Below are positions 1-7,750 of a DNA stretch of 39,224 bases, piece by piece. Location of the stretch: the IMG/VR virus record IMGVR_UViG_3300019776_000214, positions 1 to 39,224 of that record; one strand, written 5' to 3'. The first letter of the stretch is position 1. Every line of letters starts with the position of its first letter. The translations under genes were made by a program, and so were the position numbers. The notes under the pieces are model-generated. The model saw only the letters and a program-made list of their open reading frames with translations, was not told the DNA's origin and searched no databases. This stretch comes from a virus.

Positions 1-140
1 GCTGCTCTCGCGTCGAGTATTGTTACCACATACGCTAACACACAGAAGGAAACGCATGCCAAGCCAAACCAAAACGCGAAACGAAGAAAGAATTTAGCTT
101 CACTGCTAATCCACGGACGCTTGTATTCAGTGTTAAACAT
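1..140 (-). CDS. Small membrane protein, 3' end beyond the window
   Basis: This frame opens with an ATG at 140 and runs off the left edge after 46 codons, so it is partial at its C-terminus. The start is supported by a strong GAGGAG ribosome site 8 nt upstream, lying inside the end of the preceding gene, whose TGA ends 1 nt before this ATG. The peptide begins MFNTEYKRPW and has one hydrophobic segment at about residues 21-42 (FAFWFGLACVSFCVLAYVV). It is probably a small inner-membrane protein with a short cytoplasmic N-terminus. It is the last visible gene of the leftward early operon. I do not recognise the family. Confidence 0.7.
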   Translation of the reverse strand, partial: MFNTEYKRPWISSEAKFFLRFAFWFGLACVSFCVLAYVVTILDARA

Positions 141-141
141 T

Positions 142-558
142 TCAGTTCTCCTCAGGGGCAAACTTTGCTTTCAATCGCTCGTACTCGGCTGCGTCTTGCG
201 CCTCTTTTGCCGCTTTCTTCTTCCTCGCATCCTCGGCTGCTTTCGCATTGTCTCTGTCGATACGCGCTTGAAGTCGTGCAATCGTGCGATCTGCAAATGT
301 TGGGTCAACTGGAATAGCGCGAGTACCAGACCATTCATAGCCAGACTCATAAACATGAGCGATCAATACTCCGTCCTCAATTGATATGTGTTTCACACTA
401 CCGCCAAGGCTACGCTCAACACCATGCCATTCATCATCTTCGTTGAACGGATATCTTTTGTCGGCGCACCAATCCATGATTTTGCGAACTTCTGTCAAGG
501 CGATGCGTGATGCTTCTGCATAAAGCGGCGCTATCTGATCTTTTAAACTTGTGCTCAT
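142..558 (-). CDS. Hypothetical early protein, 138 aa
   Basis: The protein starts MSTSLKDQIAPLY. I chose the ATG at 558 because AGAGGAG lies just upstream; a longer frame from 582 has no ribosome site and overlaps the previous gene. The N-terminal 90 residues look globular and mixed alpha/beta (DEWHGVERSLGG, HVYESGYEWSGTRAIPVD). The last 45 residues are a charged Lys/Ala/Glu/Arg-rich helix that probably forms a coiled coil. No catalytic motif is visible and I do not recognise the family. It sits in the leftward early operon, with the upstream gene's stop 1 nt before this start. Confidence 0.8.
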   Translation of the reverse strand: MSTSLKDQIAPLYAEASRIALTEVRKIMDWCADKRYPFNEDDEWHGVERSLGGSVKHISIEDGVLIAHVYESGYEWSGTRAIPVDPTFADRTIARLQARIDRDNAKAAEDARKKKAAKEAQDAAEYERLKAKFAPEEN

Positions 559-559
559 G

Positions 560-877
560 TCAGTCTCCTCTGCTGGTGTCAAAGCCTAGGTCGTCAGCCA
601 CGTCACTAATCACGTCCCAAGTCACACCAACATCTGCGTTGTGACATTTCTTAACTGCTCTAAGTACCTTAATAGCGTCTTCTTCGCTAATTTTAGGGTG
701 GGCGTATATAACGTCTTCGGTACTCCAGCGAAGACGTATGCTGTCGTTATTTACCATGTCATCCACCATGTCTAATAACGTACGCAGAAGCTCGGTATCG
801 CCCCTATTTAACGCATCCATCGCACGATACAAATACTCTTGTACCTCTATCTTGCTAATACCGTTAGGCTCATTCAT
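560..877 (-). CDS. Hypothetical early protein, 105 aa
   Basis: The protein begins MNEPNGISKIEVQEYLY. The ATG at 877 follows a GGGGAG ribosome site and overlaps the last 8 nt of the upstream gene, the usual coupling in this operon; the longer frame from 982 only reads through that gene. The product is acidic and mostly helical (ALNRGDTELLRTLLDMVDDMV, EEDAIKVLRAVKKCH). No membrane segment, metal site or enzyme motif is visible. The function is unknown. Confidence 0.8.
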   Translation of the reverse strand: MNEPNGISKIEVQEYLYRAMDALNRGDTELLRTLLDMVDDMVNNDSIRLRWSTEDVIYAHPKISEEDAIKVLRAVKKCHNADVGVTWDVISDVADDLGFDTSRGD

Positions 878-1235
878 CTTGTTCTCCCCGCAAATCACTA
901 CCGAACTTAACAGTCTTGATGTTGCCGTCGAAGTAATGCAGCTTCGCGTTTTTATAGAACACCGACGGTGGAGTCGTTGCAATCACTTTGCAGTAGTGGG
1001 TGGGCTGGTCTGTACCGTCTTCATCATTTACCCCAAAATACCAGCGATTTCCGCAGCAGGGGCATGAGTCTGAGTTATCACAAAACGTTTCTGCTTTTTT
1101 GATTGCTTCTTCCGCGTTAATAGCTTGGATACAAACAACCTCGCATACGTTTTCATCAACAACAAACTTACCACCTGAATTGTTTTGATCGAACGTGTAC
1201 CACTTTAATTTTTGTATTTCTGGCTCATTCATCAT
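870..1235 (-). CDS. Hypothetical early protein with a CPCC motif, 121 aa
   Basis: Translation starts at the first of two adjacent ATGs (1235), 4 nt after GAAGGAG, giving MMNEPEIQKLKWYTF. Residues around 77-82 read DSCPCCGN, a short Cys-rich knuckle that could bind zinc, with further Cys residues upstream (CEVVC, ETFCDN). The rest looks like a small beta-rich domain that includes an INAEEAIKKAE segment of the kind seen in phage proteins that modify other proteins or bind nucleic acid. No specific function can be given. Its 3' end overlaps the next gene by 8 nt. Confidence 0.8.
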   Translation of the reverse strand: MMNEPEIQKLKWYTFDQNNSGGKFVVDENVCEVVCIQAINAEEAIKKAETFCDNSDSCPCCGNRWYFGVNDEDGTDQPTHYCKVIATTPPSVFYKNAKLHYFDGNIKTVKFGSDLRGEQDE

Positions 1236-1431
1236 GTTCTCCTTCGCTCTCGCGTTTAAGTTTCTCGCCAATCAAAAACGCCACGACGACGAATATGAAA
1301 AGCGTCACTGCTGACGTTGCCACCATATCGAACGCTTTGTCGCCCCGCATTTCTAGCTGTGCAGGCGCAATGAACGCGATGTAGATAATTAGTAGAAACG
1401 CCTGAAAAATTGTTCCGATGTGGTATTTCAT
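1225..1431 (-). CDS. Small two-TM membrane protein, 68 aa
   Basis: The protein MKYHIGTIFQAFLL... has two clear hydrophobic segments, at about residues 6-23 and 38-56, separated by a short loop containing EMRGDKAF. It ends in a charged, acidic tail (KLKRESEGEHDE). Both termini are probably cytoplasmic. The ATG at 1431 is preceded by AGGAG. The gene overlaps the next one by 11 nt. Two-span proteins of this size in early phage operons are common and mostly uncharacterised; its position far from the lysis genes argues against a holin. Confidence 0.8.
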   Translation of the reverse strand: MKYHIGTIFQAFLLIIYIAFIAPAQLEMRGDKAFDMVATSAVTLFIFVVVAFLIGEKLKRESEGEHDE

Positions 1432-1433
1432 GG

Positions 1434-1670
1434 CTACTCCTGCGACTTAATTAACATTCGACGTGCGGCTTCCCATCCGAACTTAGCCGCTTCTATTTCA
1501 CTACGAACCTTGTAGTTCGCTTCCATAAATACGCTATCCATTGCTGCGATAGCTGCTGGTGAAGTTGCTGACGGCAGACGCATCTCTAGCTGTGCCTGCA
1601 TGATTTTCACCTGAATGCGCAAGTGCTTAACCTGCTGCTCCAGACTAGCGATGTGTTCTTCGTCATTCAT
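1434..1670 (-). CDS. Small coiled-coil protein, 78 aa
   Basis: The start is set at the ATG at 1670 (MNDEEHIASLEQQ) because GGGGGT precedes it and the upstream gene's TAG ends 2 nt before it; the alternative ATG at 1682 has no ribosome site. Residues 1-32 have a heptad-like pattern (HIASLEQQVKHLRIQVKIMQ) expected for a coiled coil. The C-terminal half is a second amphipathic helical region (EIEAAKFGWEAARRMLIKSQ). The protein is probably a soluble helical oligomer. The function is unknown. Confidence 0.75.
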   Translation of the reverse strand: MNDEEHIASLEQQVKHLRIQVKIMQAQLEMRLPSATSPAAIAAMDSVFMEANYKVRSEIEAAKFGWEAARRMLIKSQE

Positions 1671-1672
1671 AA

Positions 1673-2032
1673 CTACCCCCATAAAGTAGAACGCTTGAGC
1701 AGCTTCATTGCCTTCGCCCGTTGTTCATCTGTGCCGCGTCTCGGTGCTGGCACACCATCATCCCAATAAAACTTACCGTCTTTCTTTTTTGGTGGCTCGA
1801 ACGGTAGTTCACTCTCGTCACCTAAGATGTGCCGTATGTATGCGACGTTCCACCCCGTAGCCTCATGGATACGTAGTAGGTAGTACGCACTGATCGGCTG
1901 GACGCCACGTGCCACGACACCCATCTTCTGTGGCGTAAGCTCTAACTTACGCGCCAAGGATGCAAGGCTCACTACGTTGAAGTGCTTGTTAAGCTCCTCG
2001 ATTAGAGCGCCTATCTTGTATTCACCCCGCAT
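1673..2032 (-). CDS. Cro/CI-like helix-turn-helix protein, 119 aa
   Basis: The protein begins MRGEYKIGALIEELN, from the ATG at 2032 after a GGAGGG ribosome site. Residues about 21-70 fit a lambda-repressor-like HTH: SLASLARKLELTPQKMGVVARG carries the two DNA-contact helices and is followed by a helical tail (ISAYYLLRIHEATGWNVAYIRHIL). The last 45 residues are basic and Pro-rich and probably unstructured. Such proteins bind operator DNA or act as anti-repressors. It lies mid-operon rather than in a switch region, so it is more likely an accessory regulator than a lysogeny repressor; no integrase is seen in this window. Confidence 0.8.
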   Translation of the reverse strand: MRGEYKIGALIEELNKHFNVVSLASLARKLELTPQKMGVVARGVQPISAYYLLRIHEATGWNVAYIRHILGDESELPFEPPKKKDGKFYWDDGVPAPRRGTDEQRAKAMKLLKRSTLWG

Positions 2033-2240
2033 TTTTACCCTCCAGTTCAATAAGAAGGTCAATGTAGTGCTTGGCTTTCTCCAAGTCCTTGATGCCGTTC
2101 TTGTCGCGCCAACGGGTCACGTACTTAATGACGTTGCCCTCGAAATACCCGATGTTGTTAGCATGGATATACTCGACTGGCTGAATCTTTTGCTTCTTGT
2201 AGTGATCGCCACCTACTTGCACATCTAGGGCTGTACTCAT
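2022..2240 (-). CDS. DUF3310 family protein, 72 aa
   Basis: This small protein carries the DUF3310 signature: VGGDHYKKQKIQPVEYIHAN near the N-terminus (residues 9-28), then NVIKYVTRWRDKNGIKDLEKA and a closing helix YIDLLIELE. The family is widespread in phages and is often annotated as nucleotide kinase-like, but no kinase motif is present here and the biochemical role is not established. A GGAG site precedes the ATG. The gene overlaps its neighbours on both sides, consistent with translational coupling. Confidence 0.92.
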   Translation of the reverse strand: MSTALDVQVGGDHYKKQKIQPVEYIHANNIGYFEGNVIKYVTRWRDKNGIKDLEKAKHYIDLLIELEGKNAG

Positions 2241-2605
2241 TCGTCTTCTCCAATCAAGTCAAGGTCTGTCCCGCTGTAATAGCCGTTGTGTTCGTTGTGT
2301 GCTGCGATAGTGAAACAACCTATCGAAGTCATAACCTCAAAGAAGCTGATCTCGTGAACGTCCCAGTCAGTGTCAGTTGATGTGCAGTCTTTCAGTTCGA
2401 TGTGGACGAACTTAGCGCCAACAAATTCTTCGAGGTTGTCATCGCACACAAGGTACTTGTGCTCACAGCACGACTGATACTGCTCAAACTCAAGCACGCT
2501 CAGGTCTTCAAATACGATGCGAAGATTGTCGTCACCCGTAATCTGTACAGACTTAATGACTTTGCCTACTGCCGCCTTGATGCGGCTGTTTTCCATGTAG
2601 TTCAT
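2237..2605 (-). CDS. DUF7448-like phage protein, 122 aa
   Basis: The sequence has the pattern of the phage family that I recall as DUF7448: a beta strand pair (VIKSVQITGDDNLRIVFED), a conserved QSCCEHKYLVCDD block at about residues 43-55, a VGAKFVHIELKD strand, and a terminal TIAAHNEHNGYYSG block. The conserved Cys pair and His/Asn residues suggest a compact beta-sandwich. No enzymatic activity is established for the family. Start ATG at 2605 follows GGAG, and the 4-nt overlap with the upstream gene is ATGA-type. Confidence 0.85.
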   Translation of the reverse strand: MNYMENSRIKAAVGKVIKSVQITGDDNLRIVFEDLSVLEFEQYQSCCEHKYLVCDDNLEEFVGAKFVHIELKDCTSTDTDWDVHEISFFEVMTSIGCFTIAAHNEHNGYYSGTDLDLIGEDE

Positions 2606-2967
2606 TTGATTTTCTCCAATTCAGAAATCATCCAATCAATCCACGCGAGGCGACCGTTTTTACTTGCCCTACGTTTTTCAGGGTGTGTAAGATTTCCATA
2701 CACGCTTGAATTTCTATGAAGCCAATGCCCGTAGTAAGAATGACCTTCCAGCAGAGAGTAAACCCACGATTTGAGTTGACTGTTAGTGTCTGCGTATTCT
2801 TCGTCCGAGCAGAGATTTTTAGGAATTGACAGCCTTTTTAGAATCATGAAGCGTGCAGAAGTCAGCGCAAAGCAAACACATTGATCTGTTTCGCTTTGTA
2901 TGAGAGTTCGTGCAAGCGTTAGTAGCTGAATTGCTGCTTCCTTGTTTGAGATCGTTACTGTTTTCAT
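2602..2967 (-). CDS. Paralogous early protein A, 121 aa
   Basis: This is one of three related proteins in the window; the others are at 8902-9309 and 9306-9677. Shared features are an N-terminal basic strand and helix (MKTVTISNKEAAIQLLTLAR), a central Trp-containing helix pair (QLKSWVYSLLEG, HWLHR) and a nearly invariant C-terminus RLAWIDWMISELEKIK. The start at 2967 follows GGAGAG, and its ATG overlaps the previous gene's TGA. The all-helical architecture with a conserved WxDWM tail suggests a protein-protein interaction surface. The family is common in phages, and I know no assigned function. Confidence 0.82.
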   Translation of the reverse strand: MKTVTISNKEAAIQLLTLARTLIQSETDQCVCFALTSARFMILKRLSIPKNLCSDEEYADTNSQLKSWVYSLLEGHSYYGHWLHRNSSVYGNLTHPEKRRASKNGRLAWIDWMISELEKIK

Positions 2968-3176
2968 TTCACTCTCCTGCCGCACATGCGCTCTTTGGCT
3001 TGTGCCAAGTTAGATTGGAAAAGCCACGTGACGCACTGCTCGTCACTGGTGACTACCTTCACTTTCGGTGGTTCTTCGGCAGCTACGCGCACTATGATCG
3101 GGTCTGTGAATGTCTTGTAGACGAACACGCACAGGAACCCGAATAGTAGGTAGCCGATGATGTTGGCGACCTTCAT
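2964..3176 (-). CDS. Single-pass membrane protein, 70 aa
   Basis: The ATG at 3176 (MKVANIIGYLLFGF) is preceded by TGAGGT; the frame can be extended to 3236, but that would run through the upstream gene. Residues about 6-22 form one hydrophobic segment (IIGYLLFGFLCVFVYK), followed by a 48-residue soluble part containing Cys48 and Cys65. It is likely anchored with its C-terminus in the periplasm, where a Cys pair could form a disulfide; this topology is inferred. The function is unknown. Confidence 0.75.
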   Translation of the reverse strand: MKVANIIGYLLFGFLCVFVYKTFTDPIIVRVAAEEPPKVKVVTSDEQCVTWLFQSNLAQAKERMCGRRVK

Positions 3177-3183
3177 GACAACC

Positions 3184-3354
3184 TCACGACTTCTGTGAAA
3201 TTGTCTTCGTGTTGCCCAGTTCATCGATCTTTCCATCAGCGATCATTGACTTGACGACACGCGTTTCCAATCGAGCCAAACGCTCGGAGTCACGCTGCTG
3301 CTGCTCTTTGATCGAGCGCAACAACTCTGTTACATCTTGATTATTGTTTCCCAT
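3184..3354 (-). CDS. Small acidic coiled-coil protein, 56 aa
   Basis: Reading the minus strand from the ATG at 3354 gives MGNNNQDVTELLRSIKEQQQ, then a heptad-rich RDSERLARLETRVVKSMI and a short C-terminal tail ending in ISQKS before TGA. The start has a GAGG site 6 nt upstream (GTGAGGTTGAAATG). The downstream membrane-protein gene starts 7 nt after the stop. The length and pattern indicate a short dimeric helix. The function is unknown. Confidence 0.7.
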   Translation of the reverse strand: MGNNNQDVTELLRSIKEQQQRDSERLARLETRVVKSMIADGKIDELGNTKTISQKS

Positions 3355-3369
3355 TTCAACCTCACTAGG

Positions 3370-3558
3370 TTACATGCTTGACTGCATGCGATTAGTCAAT
3401 CGTGCGATACGCTCACGCAGCATCGTCACACTGTGCTTGTGGTACTCGGTGCGAGACTCCGCATGTAGTAGCTCAAGCTCTGCCGCCTATAACTCACGCT
3501 TAACAACCTGCTCAGGCGTAGGTATTGGGTACAGTTTGTTTAGTAGTTTCTCAAACAT
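3370..3558 (-). pseudogene. Small phage coiled-coil gene interrupted by an in-frame amber codon
   Basis: From the ATG at 3558, after AAAGGAAACGCG, the frame reads MFEKLLNKLYPIPTPEQ, then VVKREL, an amber codon at 3487-3489, then AAELELLHAESRTEYHKH, and continues in the same frame to TAA at 3370 (63 codons). The part after the amber fits the small-phage-protein pattern RELxxAxxxLLxAxSxxEYxxxxVxxxxxRIxRL without any gap, and CAG to TAG is a single C-to-T change, so Gln is the expected residue. It may be a decayed gene, an amber allele, a sequencing error or a readthrough gene. TAG is the ordinary stop of at least eight other genes here, so the code as a whole is not reassigned. Confidence 0.7.
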
Positions 3559-3607
3559 CGCGTTTCCTTTCGAGTGTCAACTAGCTTACATCAAAGTAAG
3601 TAGTACA

Positions 3608-3946
3608 TCAAGTTGTAGTTTGGTCTTTAGCTAGGGCGACTTTTGCATTGAGTACACGTAACCCTGCTCTACTACTATTAAAGTTGTAATCGTATGCATT
3701 TATAAAATCATACACTCGGCTGCGTTTAAGCTCGTCAACGATAATCAGTGGGATTACCCGCGCCAGTTCAGAGTCACTCAGTATCGTTTTCGTTGTGGCG
3801 TCGAGACTTTTCATGAAGTCAAGTAACGCCTCAACTTGCGCCAGCTTTTCTGGAAGTTGCTCGAACAATTCCTCCAGCTTAATCAGCGTGTCGCGTCGTT
3901 GGGCTGCTTTATCCATGATCGCCTTGTGTCCTAGATTGAGACTCAT
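3608..3946 (-). CDS. Hypothetical helical early protein, 112 aa
   Basis: MSLNLGHKAIMDKAAQRR starts at an ATG after GGAGAATGAA and overlaps the preceding gene by 4 nt (ATGA). Residues 12-50 form amphipathic helices (LIKLEELFEQLPEKLAQVEALL), and the remainder is mixed (IIVDELKRSRVYDFINAYDYNF). No motif is recognisable. It is the last gene before a 49-nt gap that precedes the amber-interrupted gene. Confidence 0.78.
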   Translation of the reverse strand: MSLNLGHKAIMDKAAQRRDTLIKLEELFEQLPEKLAQVEALLDFMKSLDATTKTILSDSELARVIPLIIVDELKRSRVYDFINAYDYNFNSSRAGLRVLNAKVALAKDQTTT

Positions 3947-4152
3947 TTCATTCTCCGTTTAATCTGTTCAAGTTCAATCTGCAAGAAAACGTTATGGGCT
4001 TCAACTGCCATAGCCGTATCCAGCAGGTCTTTATAGTGTTCGCCTAACTTGCGGTGTTCCTCTAGTATCGCTCGTTTCTTTGAGCGTTCTGCTAAGACGC
4101 GATACACCGCAAAGAGGCAGCAAGTGAATAGAAATATCTCGCCGCCTGTCAT
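3943..4152 (-). CDS. Membrane-anchored coiled-coil protein, 69 aa
   Basis: The ATG at 4152 gives MTGGEIFLFTCCLFAVYRVL, one N-terminal transmembrane segment (residues 5-20), followed by a charged helical domain (AERSKKRAILEEHRKLGEHYKDLL...) to the end. The stop of the amidotransferase gene lies 1 nt upstream of the ATG, so the two are probably translationally coupled. N-in membrane anchor plus coil is the layout of i-spanins, but the lysis genes are elsewhere and on the other strand, so I do not call it a spanin. Confidence 0.72.
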   Translation of the reverse strand: MTGGEIFLFTCCLFAVYRVLAERSKKRAILEEHRKLGEHYKDLLDTAMAVEAHNVFLQIELEQIKRRMK

Positions 4153-4153
4153 G

Positions 4154-5422
4154 TTAAGCCCCGCCTTGTGTAGCTGCGATAACCGTACCAGCATCATCAA
4201 CCGTGATCGTAAATGAGTCTTCGTCAGGGTCAGTAATGTCAAGCAGCGTCACTGTGTCCTTGTCGTCACCAAGAACCTGCAATGGATTAACGCTTGGCGT
4301 TGGCTCGGTCTTGGCTTCTGGCGTGTAGTCCGTCAGGAACTTGAAGTAGTTATCTGCCGACTTATCGCTGTAGAAAACATACGTGAACGTGCCAATCAAG
4401 ATTTCGCCTGTCATCATTTCCTCAACCAGCTTGTACACACGGTCAACACCGTACTTATTAAGCAGACGATACACGTCAGAGCGACGAATAGAATTTAAAC
4501 CCACAGAATGCTGTGGATACTCCAGCTTAGCGCAGGCAATACATTCCATCACATAGTCACAGTCAGTCGATGTAACTAGCTTTACATCTTTGCGGTCATT
4601 CGCACTGAGTGGCGTAGTGATCGGTGTAATCGCGCTACGACGCTTGTTGTATGCAGCACGCTTGTTAGCCTTTGGCTTATCGTCGTTGAACATACGTTCA
4701 CGTTCAGCCCACGCATTAGCGAAACCGTCAAGAGTCTGCTGATCAGCCACGGCAGGTGTACTGCGTTTAACTGGCGCTGGTGGCGTGTACTTGTAGCCGC
4801 CATAGCTGTACTCAGGGACAGCCCCCGGATAGAGCAGACGGTCATGCGGTGTCCACGCATAGGTGTTAGAGAACCACACGCCATTCCAGTCAGTACCAGA
4901 TGAACGATTGATAATCTGAATATCACCTGCCGAGTTCACGAAACAGAACTTGTTGCCGCTACCGATGTGCGAACCGATTACCTCTGCGAACTCAGGTGTG
5001 AAGATCAACTCCTGCTTACCGCCTGTCAGTTTGTGAACGTAGTCACGCACATAGTGCCACGTGTCGGACTTAGTTTTGTCCTTATCGTTACCTGTGCGAA
5101 GCACACCGTTGTGCATCATCGCTACTGCGTGAGACGCTTGAGGCATGTCCTCGAAGTTATACACTGGGTATGGGTGGCAGTTGACCAAGTCAGTATCACC
5201 GTGAGTACGCATACGCAGGTGAAACGCCATTGGAATGTTCATCGCTTGCAAGCGCATGTAGAACTCAACCCACTGTTCTTTATTACCCAACTGTTTCTCT
5301 GTATGGAGAAGACCATCCTTCGCATACATGACACCGTAGCCGTCACGGTTCTTGTCCCAAAAACCTGCCACTTGAGCGGCTGTTAAGTTAGTGTCTTCTT
5401 TGATTACGAATAATAAGCACAT
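4154..5422 (-). CDS. Class II glutamine amidotransferase-like protein, 422 aa
   Basis: The protein starts MCLLFVIKE, so Cys2 becomes the N-terminal nucleophile once Met is removed, as in Ntn-type (class II) glutamine amidotransferases. Further family features follow in order: RDGYGVMY (26-33), HLRMRTHG (68-75), NCHPYPV (81-87) and MMHNGVL (102-108), which supply the glutamine-binding and oxyanion elements. The Ntn domain covers about residues 1-200. The C-terminal half is a Pro-rich linker and an unassigned helical domain (RRSDVYRLLNKYGVDRVYKL) with an acidic tail. The expected chemistry is release of ammonia from glutamine for transfer. The neighbouring amidoligase gene supports that role. 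An AAAGGA site precedes the ATG. Confidence 0.88.
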   Translation of the reverse strand: MCLLFVIKEDTNLTAAQVAGFWDKNRDGYGVMYAKDGLLHTEKQLGNKEQWVEFYMRLQAMNIPMAFHLRMRTHGDTDLVNCHPYPVYNFEDMPQASHAVAMMHNGVLRTGNDKDKTKSDTWHYVRDYVHKLTGGKQELIFTPEFAEVIGSHIGSGNKFCFVNSAGDIQIINRSSGTDWNGVWFSNTYAWTPHDRLLYPGAVPEYSYGGYKYTPPAPVKRSTPAVADQQTLDGFANAWAERERMFNDDKPKANKRAAYNKRRSAITPITTPLSANDRKDVKLVTSTDCDYVMECIACAKLEYPQHSVGLNSIRRSDVYRLLNKYGVDRVYKLVEEMMTGEILIGTFTYVFYSDKSADNYFKFLTDYTPEAKTEPTPSVNPLQVLGDDKDTVTLLDITDPDEDSFTITVDDAGTVIAATQGGA

Positions 5423-5463
5423 GGTATTTCCTTTGATGTAAATGAATGAATATAAACTGGTTT

Positions 5464-5482
5464 ACTTCGTTTTAGACGAAGT
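5464..5482 (-). other. Hairpin at the end of the amidoligase gene
   Basis: ACTTCGT and ACGAAGT form a perfect 7-bp stem with a 5-nt loop, starting at the TAA stop of the upstream gene. There is no U-run after it on the minus strand, so it is more likely a processing or stability element than a terminator. Confidence 0.4.
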
Positions 5483-7737
5483 TATGCATTTGAAGAATTG
5501 AAATCGTGTTCAACTACTTCGGTCACTCCCTCGCGGAAACGAGGCAGGTAAGTCACGTAACCACGCGCTGCAAGGTACGCACGAAGATGTGGCGTTTCGT
5601 GGCGACGGCATGGGTCAGCGATGTAACGTAAAAATTCGTCACTGGTGATCTTGTTCGCTGGCATATCACGTGTGAAGAACCATGACGCATGGGCGAACTC
5701 GATACACGCAAGGATAGTGTTAGGCAGCATGCTACCCTTGAAGATACGAATCTCTACTGTCTTCTCTGGCGTGAAGTTCACCGCTTGGTAGCGTTCACTC
5801 GACAGCGAACGAATAGCGCGGTTAATCAACGTCGCCTTACTAGACTTCGATGGAGTCTGTGAGAGACGGTAGCCCGTACCATCTAACGCGTTACGTGTCT
5901 GCGCTGGTACTCGCTCCTTCTCAAGATTACGTACCACCTTGGTATAGCTCACGTCATAGCGACGAGCGACAGAGTGAATCAGCCGTTTGTTCTCTGGCGA
6001 ATTGTAGAAACTCTGTAACTTGACAGCATGCGTCAGCGTCTTAGGCTTAGCCAGATGCACGTGTAACCCGCATGATGCGCTAGCGTCGTGGCTGCGTAAC
6101 TTACCGATGAACGGCAGCTTATCTTCACCATCGACCATACCAAAGATATTACGGATGAAGTGCTGGTGCATCGCCAACTCACCCCAACCAGATACCAACT
6201 CGAAGCCGTTCGATACGGAACCATCACGCTCGAAGTATCCATAGCGTTGCGTCGGGTTCATACCGACGAGTGCCTGCGCCTTGACCATGCGACTCAACAC
6301 TAGACGTGCTAGACGTGTGCGTTGATCTTCTTCGTTGATGTCGCCCTCAGCAGACTCCATCTCCAATTCAATACCCATAGTCAAGCCAGACGGTGCGTAT
6401 GGTACTGCCTCAGGTGGTAACTTAACCTCGCGGTTGAGCGCCTTGCTGCTGTGGTATGAACCAACAACAGGCGGCTCTCCTACAACGCGCATAGTGCCGT
6501 CACTCCAACGAATTAACGAACCATGTGTGCGGCTGTACAGAACGGTGTTACCTGCTGCATCAAGCCCACGACTATAAAGATCGCTAGCTGCGCATACTGA
6601 GCATACGTGCCGACGGCTGCTACCGTGGTACACCTCGACCTGACGACCCTCGCGTTCGTAGTGACCACACGCGTCGGGCATCATGATAGCTATGTGTTCT
6701 TCGCCAGCGTATTTGGAATTGAAACGATCAATCGCACAACCCAACTCGCGCTTGCAAGAGATGAAGTTAGACAACCAACTCATGCCATGTGAAGAAACAA
6801 TTTTCTTCTGTGCTAGCGTCATGTGCTTTGCAATGATCTTGCGAACAGCCATGTCTATCTCTGATGTGGTTTGGAGACGAATGATACTGTCGTCGCCCTT
6901 AACCATCATTGATATAAGTTGTGACTGAACCTTACCCTTTAGACGCCACAAATTTGCGCTGCCGAACGACTGGAACTCACTTTGAGTGTAGTTCCACTTC
7001 TTGCTGCCGAAACGAGGGTCTTTGTTCGGTGTGAGGTGGCTTTCACGTGTACGGCTGTAGCGTGTCAAGCGCAGGTCGAGGTCCAACGTAGCCCACTGCA
7101 TCGGTGTGATGACGTACGGATTGATGATACGAGCGTGGCGCTTAGACACAACGACACTCTTACGAACCACTTTACTGCGTGATTCTGGAGAACTGTGTCG
7201 TGTGCCGTCGATGACGATGGAGTTGCGGATAATAATCGCATGTGAACTTGTGCATAACTCATACGCAGGCATCAACACACGAACGTTTAGGTTATCGTCG
7301 CCAACGGACTCGATCATACCGATAAACGAATTGACTGGTCTGCCGCCATTTGATTTCGATTCCACCAACACGAGCATACTGTCGCGGTAGCGGATACCTG
7401 CCTTAACTGAACCATCAGCTTCGAGCGAAGGCATGATGAAGTTAGCAGGCATGTAGGAAACGAGCGATTCTGCCTTGCTCATTGAAATTTGTGCTGCGCT
7501 GATAGCGTCGCTAACGTGGGGGTTCGCTGTTATTTCGGCAGCGAGTGCCTTGATCATGCGACCACGTGATGAATCTAGTCTGACACCGCCACCAACTAAG
7601 GCAGAAAATACTTTACGGATAGCTTCTGTTACTAGGGTGAACTCGCAGCGTGTGGCATAGTCTGCGTGGTCACGATATTCTGGTGCGATTGGCGTGTTTA
7701 GGTCGTGCTCTACGCCTTGGATTGTTACTGTAGTCAT
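5482..7737 (-). CDS. Amidoligase-domain protein, 751 aa
   Basis: The C-terminal 300 residues carry the motifs of the COOH-NH2 ligase (Amidoligase_2) family of the glutamine-synthetase-like fold: GLTMGIELEME (451-461, metal-binding Glu residues), FERDGSV...GFELVSG (502-517), SCGLHVHL (555-562) and a late VNFTPEKTVEIRIFKGS block (653-669). Enzymes of this fold use ATP to couple a carboxylate to an amine or ammonia, forming an amide or peptide bond. The N-terminal 340 residues are unassigned. Between the two parts lies a likely zinc knuckle (CGHYE at 357, CSVC at 379-382). A neighbouring glutamine amidotransferase could supply ammonia. The start at 7737 follows a GGAG site; an RNA pseudoknot precedes it. 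The substrate is unknown. Confidence 0.87.
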   Translation of the reverse strand: MTTVTIQGVEHDLNTPIAPEYRDHADYATRCEFTLVTEAIRKVFSALVGGGVRLDSSRGRMIKALAAEITANPHVSDAISAAQISMSKAESLVSYMPANFIMPSLEADGSVKAGIRYRDSMLVLVESKSNGGRPVNSFIGMIESVGDDNLNVRVLMPAYELCTSSHAIIIRNSIVIDGTRHSSPESRSKVVRKSVVVSKRHARIINPYVITPMQWATLDLDLRLTRYSRTRESHLTPNKDPRFGSKKWNYTQSEFQSFGSANLWRLKGKVQSQLISMMVKGDDSIIRLQTTSEIDMAVRKIIAKHMTLAQKKIVSSHGMSWLSNFISCKRELGCAIDRFNSKYAGEEHIAIMMPDACGHYEREGRQVEVYHGSSRRHVCSVCAASDLYSRGLDAAGNTVLYSRTHGSLIRWSDGTMRVVGEPPVVGSYHSSKALNREVKLPPEAVPYAPSGLTMGIELEMESAEGDINEEDQRTRLARLVLSRMVKAQALVGMNPTQRYGYFERDGSVSNGFELVSGWGELAMHQHFIRNIFGMVDGEDKLPFIGKLRSHDASASCGLHVHLAKPKTLTHAVKLQSFYNSPENKRLIHSVARRYDVSYTKVVRNLEKERVPAQTRNALDGTGYRLSQTPSKSSKATLINRAIRSLSSERYQAVNFTPEKTVEIRIFKGSMLPNTILACIEFAHASWFFTRDMPANKITSDEFLRYIADPCRRHETPHLRAYLAARGYVTYLPRFREGVTEVVEHDFNSSNA

Positions 7738-7750
7738 GATGACTCCGTTA

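Noticed and set aside
49-105. Plus-strand 13-codon ORF after AAGGAAACGC (MPSQTKTRNEERI)
   Set aside because: It is antisense to a convincing minus-strand membrane-protein gene that has a much better start context.
3943-4152. Inner-membrane spanin
   Set aside because: The TM-plus-coil layout fits, but the gene is in the early minus operon and has no embedded or following lipoprotein gene.
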